Assembly: GCA_946415665.1 (NCBI GenBank)
Contig: CAMKTI010000104.1
Location: forward strand, 1-6,215
Direction of reading: 5' to 3'
From: an uncultured Clostridia bacterium
GTDB lineage: Bacteria > Bacillota > Clostridia > Lachnospirales > CAMVHY01
Length of the DNA stretch: 6,215 nucleotides
The notes beneath the pieces were generated by a model, which had not been told where the DNA came from, did not search any database, and worked only from the letters and a program-made list of their open reading frames with translations. A program made the translations under genes and the position numbers. Below, one piece after another: positions 1-5,171 of this stretch. Numbering within the stretch: position 1 is the first letter of the stretch; the number at the start of each line of letters is the position of its first letter.

Positions 1-52
1 ATCACTTTCCTTTTTGTTCAATCTATTTTTATTTTATGTGAACGCTACCTAG
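1..52 (-). mobile_element. Right-end fragment of an IS5-family element
   Basis: This stretch matches the right end of the full element at 5172-6026: a pyrimidine-rich lead, a CAATCTA block, then TTATGTGAACGCTACC followed by CTAG at 49-52. A block of about 8 bases is missing relative to the other copies. Similarity stops immediately after CTAG, which places the element boundary there. The element would extend leftwards out of the window. By comparison with the full copy, its transposase would be on the minus strand. Confidence 0.75.
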
Positions 53-410
53 TTCTGCAATCACTACTTCTTGTAGTAGTATAATCATTAATTCTTTTTG
101 TGATATCGGTGATTCGTTTTGTTCGTCAATGTCGTCTAAACCTTCTATTTGCTTTTTTATCCGGTTTAAGAACGAAATTTTACATATAGGATTAATAAGC
201 ATTAGATCCAAAAAAATATTTTTTAAAAATGAACCTACATACTGCCAAAATGTTTTTTTTATAGCAAATTGTTCATCTTTGTCTTTTTTTAAGTCTAAGT
301 TTGAATTTGAATTATCTTTATCAGCATTATAAATATCATTAATCTGTTTATTTTGTTTTTCGGTGGTTTGATTTTTTACTTCGCTCAGTTCAGAAACTAA
401 AAGTGTTCAT
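29..410 (-). pseudogene. IS-truncated, frameshifted gene of unknown function
   Basis: I do not recognise the product. A minus-strand frame is open from about 402 down to TAA at 29-31. It encodes a charged Asn/Asp/Lys-rich stretch (DKDNSNSN, LKKDKDEQ), then a hydrophobic patch (FWQYVGSFLKNIFLDLMLINPI) and a polar C-terminal part. The frame has no ATG near its upstream end. An ATG at 408-410 lies one frame away and hits TGA after six codons. Removing one T from the TTTT run just after it would join the two frames into about 126 residues, with a weak GGGTG about 8 bases before the ATG. The last residues (LGSVHIK, then stop) are encoded by the IS right end, so the native C-terminus is lost. Neighbouring IS ends on both sides suggest an IS-scarred remnant. 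Confidence 0.55.
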
Positions 411-431
411 AATTCACACCCAAAATTATTT

Positions 432-493
432 TCTCCTTTTTTTCTTTTTGCTCAACCTATTTTCTATTTTTATTTTATACGAACGCTACCTAG
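432..493 (-). mobile_element. Solo right end of the same IS5-family element
   Basis: The second copy of the IS right end has the pyrimidine lead, a CAACCTATTTTCTA block, then TTTATACGAACGCTACC and CTAG at 490-493. It is in the same orientation as the copies ending at 52 and 6026. No transposase coding sequence adjoins it on the left, so it is a deletion remnant or solo end. It lies about 50 bases upstream of the tRNA promoter and immediately upstream of the broken minus-strand gene. Confidence 0.75.
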
Positions 494-542
494 ATTACAT
501 AATAAACTATTTATAGCCGATTTTTATATTGCAAAAAAATAC

Positions 543-570
543 TTGACAAACATTTTTTTTTTGGTATATT
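543..570 (+). promoter_or_regulatory. Sigma-70-type promoter for tRNA-Leu
   Basis: The -35 box is TTGACA (543-548) and the -10 box is TATATT (565-570), with a 16-base spacer made mostly of T. The predicted start is near 577, about 14 bases before the mature tRNA. No other promoter is evident before the protein genes at 754-1448, so this one may serve them too. Confidence 0.85.
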
Positions 571-590
571 AAACAAGTATTGTTAGGTTT

Positions 591-674
591 GCCGTTGTGA
601 TGGAATTGGTAGACGTAGTGGACTCAAAATCCACCGGTGGAGACACCGTACCGGTTCGAGTCCGGTCAACGGCA
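591..674 (+). tRNA. tRNA-Leu (anticodon CAA)
   Basis: A complete 84-base class II tRNA. The acceptor stem GCCGTTG (591-597) pairs with CAACGGC (667-673), with discriminator A at 674. The anticodon arm is GTGGA / CTCAAAA / TCCAC, with CAA at 625-627, which reads UUG leucine codons. A long variable arm (CGGTG GAGA CACCG) and a T arm (ACCGG TTCGAGT CCGGT) are both fully paired, as expected for leucine tRNAs. The CCA end is not encoded and would be added after transcription. It looks intact and is one of the few undamaged genes here. Confidence 0.98.
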
Positions 675-753
675 GTTTTTGTTGTTTGTAGTTTCTTTCG
701 CGTCTTTATTTGTTTTTGTTTATTCGAAAGCGATTAGTTTCGGAGGTATTTTC

Positions 754-1198
754 ATGGGTCAAAAAAATAATGGAACAGAAGGTTCAAGTGTTTCGACACA
801 ACGTAGTAAATCTGAAAATTTAGACGCAGCGCCATCTGTGAAGTCGCAGTTTATGAGATTAGCGTCTGAGGTTCACAAAAGTTTTACAGCCACAGATGCG
901 CCAATGTTTGCCTCGTGATATGCAATTCACATCTGCTGAAGATGAAGGTAAAATTGGATACAAAGAAGACGGTGAAAATAAAGTCGTTTATTACAATGAT
1001 AAAGGAATGTTTCGTTCCAATTGCGCTTTGATTACCTCTTCAACACAATATCTCACTAAAATCTTGGTTAGTATGATTAGTACGATGAGAGCAGTTTTAA
1101 AAATTAAAGGATTGGAAAGTCAACAATTTATAAAATCAGGAGAAGTTCAAGATCTTTCTCCCCTCGATTCCGAAATGGAAAGAAGTATAAATAAATAG
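754..1198 (+). pseudogene. Small hypothetical protein gene split between two frames
   Basis: I do not recognise the product. The start is ATG at 754 with a very good GGAGG (742-746) seven bases upstream. This frame gives 54 residues (begins MGQKNNGTEG, polar Ser/Thr-rich) and ends at TGA 916-918. The +1 frame is open across that point and continues to TAG at 1196-1198, reading DMQFTSAEDEGKIGYKEDG and onward, with a mildly hydrophobic middle (LTKILVSMISTM). Reading through with a +1 shift at TCG-TGA would give about 147 residues. The second frame has its own ATG at 896 but no convincing ribosome binding site, so I favour one gene with a frameshift over two overlapping genes. The shift may be a mutation, a sequencing indel or programmed. 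It sits downstream of the tRNA-Leu promoter with no clear terminator between. Confidence 0.6.
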
Positions 1199-1202
1199 TA
1201 TT

Positions 1203-1448
1203 TTGACTAAGTGTCTAACAAAAAAAGGTGTAAGTAACAAAAACACAAGTAGTTTTAGCGAGATGCTTAGAAATGCTTTTAAGGCGTTTTGTAATTTTTT
1301 TAATAGCAATCAAAAGACACAACAAAAACCTTTTGAAATAACACAAAGTGCAAAAGATGGAACTGAAATTTTGTCGAGCTTGTTTAAACATCAGAGTAAC
1401 AGTCACACTAATACTAGAGAAGAAGATGAAATAACACCAGGGCAGTAG
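1203..1448 (+). CDS. Small hypothetical protein, start uncertain
   Basis: I do not recognise this ORF. From TTG at 1203 it would encode 81 residues, with an amphipathic segment (FSEMLRNAFKAFCNFFN, about residues 18-34) and a polar Gln/Thr/Glu-rich C-terminus ending EITPGQ. There is no good ribosome binding site before TTG, and the next in-frame ATG is at 1263. It begins 5 bases after the stop of the upstream reading frame, in a different frame, so it could be a translationally coupled second gene or a further frameshifted continuation of the same one. The terminator at 1501 follows it at a typical distance, supporting transcription in this direction. Confidence 0.45.
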   Translation: MTKCLTKKGVSNKNTSSFSEMLRNAFKAFCNFFNSNQKTQQKPFEITQSAKDGTEILSSLFKHQSNSHTNTREEDEITPGQ

Positions 1449-1500
1449 CTATTTTTAAATTGAGCGAGTAAAAATTAAAATTGTAGATGATATAAAAGAA

Positions 1501-1525
1501 CTCCCAGAAGTTTGGGAGCTTTTTT
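1501..1525. terminator. Bidirectional intrinsic terminator
   Basis: A perfect 6-bp stem CTCCCA (1501-1506) / TGGGAG (1513-1518) has a 6-base loop, then a run of six T (1520-1525). On the opposite strand the same hairpin is followed by TTCTTTT. It ends the plus-strand tRNA/small-protein unit and also overlaps the stop codon of the minus-strand HPr-like gene. Confidence 0.85.
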
Positions 1526-1754
1526 ATATAAAAAAATCTTTAAGCGAATCTCGAATCTTATCAAAATCTGAGTCATTACTAATTTCTAATTGTAATCTAT
1601 TTGTTAAGTCCAAACTAAAAATGCCTAGCAAAGATTTTGCATCGACAATATATTTTTTGGATATCAAACGACATTCAGATTTACATAATGCCATTATCGC
1701 TGTAAATTTTTTTATTTTTTCAAGCGAGTCTAATTTTATGCTTAGGCTTTTTAT
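1524..1754 (-). CDS. HPr-fold protein lacking the phosphorylated His; apparent ATA start
   Basis: The frame encodes 76 residues and stops at TAA 1524-1526. It resembles the short HPr-like proteins I know from clostridia: an N-terminal strand (SIKLDSLEKIKKF), a central YIVDAKSLLGIFSLDL block and a C-terminal helix (DFDKIRDSLKDFFI). The AKSLLGIFSL segment matches the region around regulatory Ser-46 of true HPr, with Ser at residue 41. The HARPA motif carrying the catalytic His-15 is absent, so sugar phosphotransfer is unlikely and the role is unknown. GGAGG at 1764-1768 lies 9 bases before ATA (1752-1754), exactly where related proteins have their initial Met. No ATG, GTG or TTG occurs in frame between the upstream TGA (1782-1784) and Met-21. 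Either ATG mutated to ATA and expression is lost, or a very weak start is used. Confidence 0.72.
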   Translation of the reverse strand: MKSLSIKLDSLEKIKKFTAIMALCKSECRLISKKYIVDAKSLLGIFSLDLTNRLQLEISNDSDFDKIRDSLKDFFI

Positions 1755-1807
1755 TTTTATGCACCTCCATACTTTTTCTTTTCAGCAAAAAACTTTTCTA
1801 ACTAAAT

Positions 1808-2090
1808 TTGATTAAATTTGTTACAAATATCAAAATTTTATACGGTATCATGTTTTCAGCTTTATCACCTGAATATGCAGTCAGCAATGTAAAAAAAATA
1901 AAGTTGAAAAAAAAATCAAGTGATGAACAAAAAATGACAGGAGTTTTTGCGAATATAGGTGCGATTAATCCGTTATCTGTCTGAAAAAAATCTATATGAA
2001 ATATTTTTTTCGATAAAAATTGTACACGACGGTCAAATTTATATCAAACAGATTTTTTGCTCCACTAACTGTTTCTTTATTTTTTTTTAA
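1808..2090 (+). pseudogene. Degraded ORF of uncertain identity
   Basis: A plus-strand frame is open from about 1802 (possible starts TTG 1808 or ATG 1850) to TGA 1982-1984. It has coding-like composition, including LSPEYAVSNVKKIKL and MTGVFANIGAINPLS. From 1980 another frame, one base along, continues with EKNLYEIFFSIKIVHDGQIY and stops at TAA 2088-2090, so a one-base shift near 1979-1983 would join them into about 94 residues. The combined order (a FANIGAI-like stretch, then an HDGQIYI-like strand) is faintly reminiscent of the C-terminus of condensation-type acyltransferases, but this is a weak guess. No ribosome binding site is visible. The start lies only 54 bases from the divergent HPr-like gene. 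Confidence 0.35.
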
Positions 2091-2194
2091 TATATTTTTT
2101 TGCATTATAAACATAATTCTTTTTTTCGTTGTTAATGAGATGGTATCGATCAAACAACTATAAACAAAAAACTGAGTCATTTATTACCCGACAA
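2091..2194. other. A/T-rich spacer without a supported gene
   Basis: This stretch is dominated by T and A runs. Open frames on both strands give hydrophobic or Lys/Asn-rich peptides without start signals or recognisable motifs. It ends at the degenerate end of the transposase remnant that begins at 2195. Confidence 0.5.
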
Positions 2195-2340
2195 CCAGAC
2201 AGCATCTACATAAAAAGCGAATCAAAAATAAAAGCAAGGGAAATGGTAGAAATAAAAATAGAGTTAAACTTATTATAGTGAGTAAAAACTTTTTTAAAAT
2301 ATTTTAATCTAAGAAAATATCGTTAGATATTATTATGCTG
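2195..2340 (-). mobile_element. Remnant of the IS5-family element: transposase C-terminus and left end
   Basis: This is a gapless match to 5172-5317 of the full element. On the minus strand it encodes the transposase tail: NNI, stop, RYFLRLKYFKKVFT, then SIFISTISLAFIFD, ending at TAG 2206-2208. The motif NNIERYFLRLKRF of this family contains the catalytic Glu of the DDE triad, and here that Glu codon has become TAA (2323-2325). The terminal 17 bases (2195-2211) differ from the other copy at six positions, all transitions. Similarity ends abruptly at 2340, 44 bases before the promoter of the next gene, so everything upstream in the transposase has been deleted. Confidence 0.85.
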
Positions 2341-2383
2341 TATGGTTATTCTAATCTTTTTTTGCAAAAAAAATCAAAATCAC

Positions 2384-2411
2384 TTGACAAACAAAAAAAA
2401 TGATATAAACT
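2384..2411 (+). promoter_or_regulatory. Probable promoter of the 72-residue protein gene
   Basis: TTGACA (2384-2389) is followed after 16 bases by TAAACT (2406-2411, four of six consensus positions); an alternative -10 TATAAA (2404-2409) has a short 14-base spacer. The block CTTGACAAACA and the upstream TTGCAAAAAAA are shared with the tRNA-Leu promoter region. The start would be near 2418. Confidence 0.65.
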
Positions 2412-2419
2412 AGGAATCG

Positions 2420-2449
2420 AAAGTCAATTTGTTTTTACATCTTGGCTTT
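2420..2449 (+). promoter_or_regulatory. Possible 5'-end mRNA hairpin
   Basis: AAAGTCAA (2420-2427) can pair with TTGGCTTT (2442-2449) over 8 bp, including one G-U, around a 14-base loop. It would lie right at the 5' end of the transcript predicted from the promoter upstream. It is followed by a near-palindromic A/T tract (2451-2470) just before the ribosome binding site. It could protect the mRNA or affect translation, but no known riboswitch is recognised. Confidence 0.35.
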
Positions 2450-2486
2450 TAATAAAAAAAATTTTTTATTTTAGGGGCTGTTTTTT

Positions 2487-2705
2487 ATGTTTGAAAATAT
2501 AAATCAAAGTAAAAAAGATCAAAAGGGAGATGTGGAGGAGAAGAAAGATGTTGCATTAGATTTTGGGGTTTGGGATGGAATATTAAGAGACATGGATTTC
2601 AAGCGATCCCTTATTGACAAAGAATTTATATTATCGTCAGAAGTTTTATTCCAAAGCCGATCTGGTGAAATACCTGAAATATCTGAAATACCAGAGAGAG
2701 AATAA
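2487..2705 (+). CDS. Small acidic hypothetical protein (72 residues)
   Basis: I do not recognise the product. The start is ATG at 2487 with AGGGG (2473-2477) nine bases upstream, and a promoter lies about 80 bases upstream, so expression signals are good. The protein is charged and soluble-looking: a Lys/Glu-rich N-terminus (KKDQKGDVEEKKD), a middle part (LDFGVWDGILRDMDFKRSLI), and a short repeat near the end (EIPEISEIPERE). There is no signal peptide or membrane segment. The stop TAA (2703-2705) follows an AGAGAGAG tract, and coding-like sequence in another frame continues to 2817, so the gene may be shortened by a frameshift. It converges on the large minus-strand membrane protein gene. Confidence 0.7.
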   Translation: MFENINQSKKDQKGDVEEKKDVALDFGVWDGILRDMDFKRSLIDKEFILSSEVLFQSRSGEIPEISEIPERE

Positions 2706-2724
2706 CGATATTAATAAAAAATAA

Positions 2725-2817
2725 AGTCTACTCGATACAATAGATAAAATAAAACGTGAAAATAAAGGTGAAAATCAAACCGATTTTCACAACAATCAAA
2801 ATTCATTCGAAAAATAA
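2725..2817 (+). pseudogene. Out-of-frame continuation of the 72-residue protein gene
   Basis: The frame open between TAA 2722-2724 and TAA 2815-2817 encodes about 30 charged residues (SLLDTIDKIKRENKGENQ, ending QNSFEK). The same ending, QNSFEK with its stop, occurs at 5006-5026 with one synonymous change (AAT to AAC). The terminator follows this stop by about 20 bases, a better distance than from 2705. Restoring one long gene needs a change of frame at the AGAGAGAG tract (2693-2700) and removal of the TAA at 2722. Confidence 0.45.
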
Positions 2818-2934
2818 TTTTATATTACTAAAAACAAAAACGCTCGATCCAATGGAATCGAACGTTTTTTTGTTTTCTAATAAATATTTTGCAGACAGGT
2901 TATCTGGAATTTCCTGATTACAAACTTTGGTCAT
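2797..2934. repeat. 138-bp convergent-terminator repeat, copy 1
   Basis: Aligns without gaps to 5006-5143 at a constant offset of 2209 bases, with roughly four in five bases identical by eye. It contains the end of a plus-strand ORF (QNSFEK, stop), the terminator, and the end of the minus-strand membrane protein gene including its stop codon (TTA at 2918-2920 on the plus strand, equivalent to 5127-5129). Confidence 0.85.
2837..2871. terminator. Bidirectional intrinsic terminator between convergent genes
   Basis: The stem CG-C-TCGAT (2841-2848) pairs with ATCGA-A-CG (2857-2864), with one C/A mismatch, followed by seven T (2865-2871). On the minus strand the hairpin is followed by a T-rich tract, so it can also end the large membrane protein gene, whose stop lies about 50 bases away. 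Confidence 0.85.
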
Positions 2935-4728
2935 CATCATTTATTGACATCTTCATATTTGAATTTGAATTTGAAAACCGAGGGCAATTATTATTATCCT
3001 TATTGTTATTAAGATCACTAAATTTGTTGTTTTCTTTCGGCATATCTCGACTTAATTCTAGAATGAAATCTTTTTCTTCAGGCGAGCGTTTTAAACTTTT
3101 TTCAAACCGGTTATGCATATACCCTTTATAGGCCCAGAAAATTACAGCAATCACAAAAGCAACAATGGCTATCCAAAATATTGCTGCAAAAGCAGTTGAA
3201 CTATATATTGCTCCAGCGGTTATAGTATTACTCCAACAAAAATTAAAGGCTTTCATTAAACTCTGCATTATTGTCTTTCCAAAATCAAAAAGGCATAAGC
3301 CAGAAATCAATGTAAGTGTAAATAGTATACCTAGTATCGTTGGGAAGATGAAAGGTAATACTATTAACTGAATTGGTATCGGTGCAATTATAACAGTAAT
3401 CAAAATTCCAAACGTCCAACCTAACCCTACCCATGATCTGTACATGTGTCTTTCTAAAAATGTTTCTTTGTCGTTAGATAATAATGAATTAACCACGTGA
3501 ATGGTGCTTGGATTGAGTTTTTTTATTTCTGTCTCATATTTAATTTTTAATTCATTTTTGGTTAATTGATCCTTTTTTTTAAACAACCAATCTCTTATTT
3601 TTAATAGATCATCGAACTTATAGCATGCATAAGCAAAATTTTGATGGTCAGTGTGTTTTAATAAAAATTCTATAAATTTAAACTGGACATCTTTACCTAA
3701 ATTTTCTATTACGTTTCTCAATTTATAAATTTCGTCCGGACGTTCTAACATATAAGCAAAAATAAATTTATAGTATTGCCGTTTCCAGTCCTTTTTTATG
3801 TCGTTAATTTCTTTTTTTATTTTTTTGATTTGTGCTTCATTTTTGTAAAATTCTGTCAATGGATGACCGAGTATTTTTTGTTGTTCCTCATTTTTATTTT
3901 TCACTTCTTGCATAATTTTGCTCTGAAATTGTTGCGAATTATTAGTATTTTTAATATCATTTTCACAAAGCTTAAGTTGTCTTTCAATCTCATTTGTCTT
4001 TTCGCAATTGTACTCGTTAAATTCTTTTTCACTTGAGTGATCTACATCTTCGGATAAATCGCTAAGTCTACTAAAATAAAAAAAATATCTATCTGCATAT
4101 TCGCTTTTCGCATATTCAAAATAATAATCATCAACATCACTGAAATCATCATTTACAGTTTTGTCGCTTTGATCGCCACTATTTTTATCAGATTCAGTTA
4201 ATTTTATTATTAACTTTTGTATCTCAGCACTTCTATCATTGCGTGCATTGTTAAGCAAATCTAATAACTTTGTTTCATTAAGTGTTACATCAGATATTCT
4301 CTGATTTCCAAAATCACTATACGAATAATTAATTTGGACAATATCTTCATTGGTATTTAAAATACACCGCAAAGTCTTCTCACAATTTATAAGATCAAAC
4401 CACCTAGCCGTAAGAGAACTTATACACGTTTTGTTATCTTTTGTATAAATTCCAAATTTGTTTTCCCAGTGTTTTTGACTCTGTGTTTTTGACTTTTGAA
4501 ACAATTTCTACGAAACATCTCCAACCTATCTTGATCCATATATTTCTTCATCTGTGTTGTACGATCCTTTTTCTCTGGATTGTCAATAAACTTTTTATTC
4601 CAATGTTTTATATATGTTTCATTTACATTTTTATCTAAACTGGTATTAAACATCAATTTTTTATTGTTACTTCCCAATTCTTTATTGTTGTTCGACAAAT
4701 TATTTTGTCCATTCACATTTTTGTCCAC
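2918..4728 (-). pseudogene. Large coiled-coil membrane protein, frameshifted by a 14-bp duplication
   Basis: I do not recognise the family. I place the start at GTG 4728: AGGGG (4736-4740) lies seven bases upstream and a strong promoter at 4760-4788, while ATG-ATG at 4741-4746 has no such site. The first frame covers about 100 residues and ends at 4420. The rest of the protein is in another frame, open to TAA 2918-2920; its only start is TTG 4504, right after an in-frame TAG. Removing one 14-bp repeat unit (4469-4494) joins both frames into about 598 residues: a polar N-terminus, two KHW(N/E)-K/N-KF motifs near residues 41 and 81, an Asp/Ser-rich zone, a long charged, probably coiled-coil region, three hydrophobic segments near residues 428-448, 450-475 and 500-528, and an Asn/Asp-rich tail ending NDDDQSL. 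No signal peptide is seen. This suggests a tail-region-anchored membrane protein; the function is unknown. Confidence 0.75.
4469..4494. repeat. Near-perfect 14-bp tandem duplication inside a gene
   Basis: GTGTTTTTGACT occurs at 4469-4480 and again at 4483-4494, separated by CT, giving a 14-base period. On the coding (minus) strand the 12-mer is AGTCAAAAACAC. Because 14 is not a multiple of three, the extra unit shifts the frame. With one unit the coding strand reads FKSQKHWENKF without interruption. Confidence 0.95.
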
Positions 4729-4759
4729 AACAACACCCCTCATCATCTAATCTATTTAT

Positions 4760-4788
4760 GTTATAAATCATCAAAAATCATCTATCAA
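4760..4788 (-). promoter_or_regulatory. Sigma-70-type promoter for the large membrane protein gene
   Basis: On the minus strand, the -35 TTGATA (4788-4783) and the -10 TATAAC (4765-4760) are each one base from consensus, with an ideal 17-base spacer. The predicted start near 4752 gives a 5' leader of about 25 bases to the GTG at 4728, which supports that start over the ATG at 4746. Confidence 0.75.
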
Positions 4789-4978
4789 ATTTTTTTCAAA
4801 ATAAAAATAAATTTTTGTATGTAATGAATTTGTTTGGACAATAAATAAAGATAAGCCATTTTTTCATTTTTATATAATTACTTTTTTGCTGATTTTATTT
4901 TCGTTTTATAATGTAATTCAATATCTTCCTTAGTTTTTGGTAAAAAATTTCAATAGCAATTAAGCAACTAAAAATTAG
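4789..4978. other. A/T-rich intergenic stretch
   Basis: Runs of A and T with frequent stops in all frames; I see no gene, RNA or repeat here. It separates the promoter of the large membrane protein gene from the second copy of the 138-bp terminator repeat. Confidence 0.5.
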
Positions 4979-5005
4979 TATGAACTAAAAATCAAAATTC
5001 AATAC

Positions 5006-5143
5006 CAAAACTCATTCGAAAAATAATTTTATATTACGAAAAACAAAAACGCTCGATTTTATTATCTCGAGCATTTTTTTGTTTGCTAATAAATATTTTA
5101 TAGGCAAATCATCTGAAATTTTTTAATTACAAAACTTAGCCAT
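5006..5143. repeat. 138-bp convergent-terminator repeat, copy 2
   Basis: Gapless counterpart of 2797-2934. The left part is the last codons of a plus-strand ORF (open only from 4979, encoding YELKIKIQYQNSFEK, stop 5024-5026), the middle is a terminator, and the right part matches the stop region of the large minus-strand gene. Upstream of that stop the minus-strand homology is lost within about 15 bases, and the IS end begins at 5172. This is therefore a relic of a second convergent gene pair. Confidence 0.82.
5049..5080. terminator. Intrinsic terminator in repeat copy 2
   Basis: A perfect 6-bp stem GCTCGA (5051-5056) / TCGAGC (5067-5072) has a 10-base loop, then seven T (5074-5080). The C/A mismatch of copy 1 is a C-G pair here. 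No intact gene now ends at it. Confidence 0.8.
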
Positions 5144-5171
5144 TAATATTCATTTGTACTGTGTTCTTCAC

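Noticed and set aside
637..753. Upstream extension of the 754 ORF to ATG 637
   Set aside because: It starts inside tRNA-Leu, and the GGAGG seven bases before 754 sets the start.
754..1198. TGA read as tryptophan (mycoplasma-type code) to explain the frame breaks
   Set aside because: Reading through TGA 916 in the same frame soon reaches TAA. In the transposase the TGA at 5297 replaces a conserved Arg, not Trp.
1621..1815. Plus-strand ORF of 64 codons
   Set aside because: It is the antisense shadow of the HPr-like gene.
1808..1836. Palindromes such as ATTTGTTACAAAT as an operator
   Set aside because: It overlaps a coding-like frame, is almost pure A/T, and no repeat of it is found elsewhere.
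1992..2180. Minus-strand ORF of 62 codons
   Set aside because: Lys/Asn/Phe-rich in an A/T tract, no ribosome binding site, no motif, and it overlaps a better coding signal on the plus strand.
2889..4638. Several plus-strand ORFs of 65-86 codons
   Set aside because: They lie antisense to the large membrane protein gene and have Phe/Ile/Leu-rich shadow composition.
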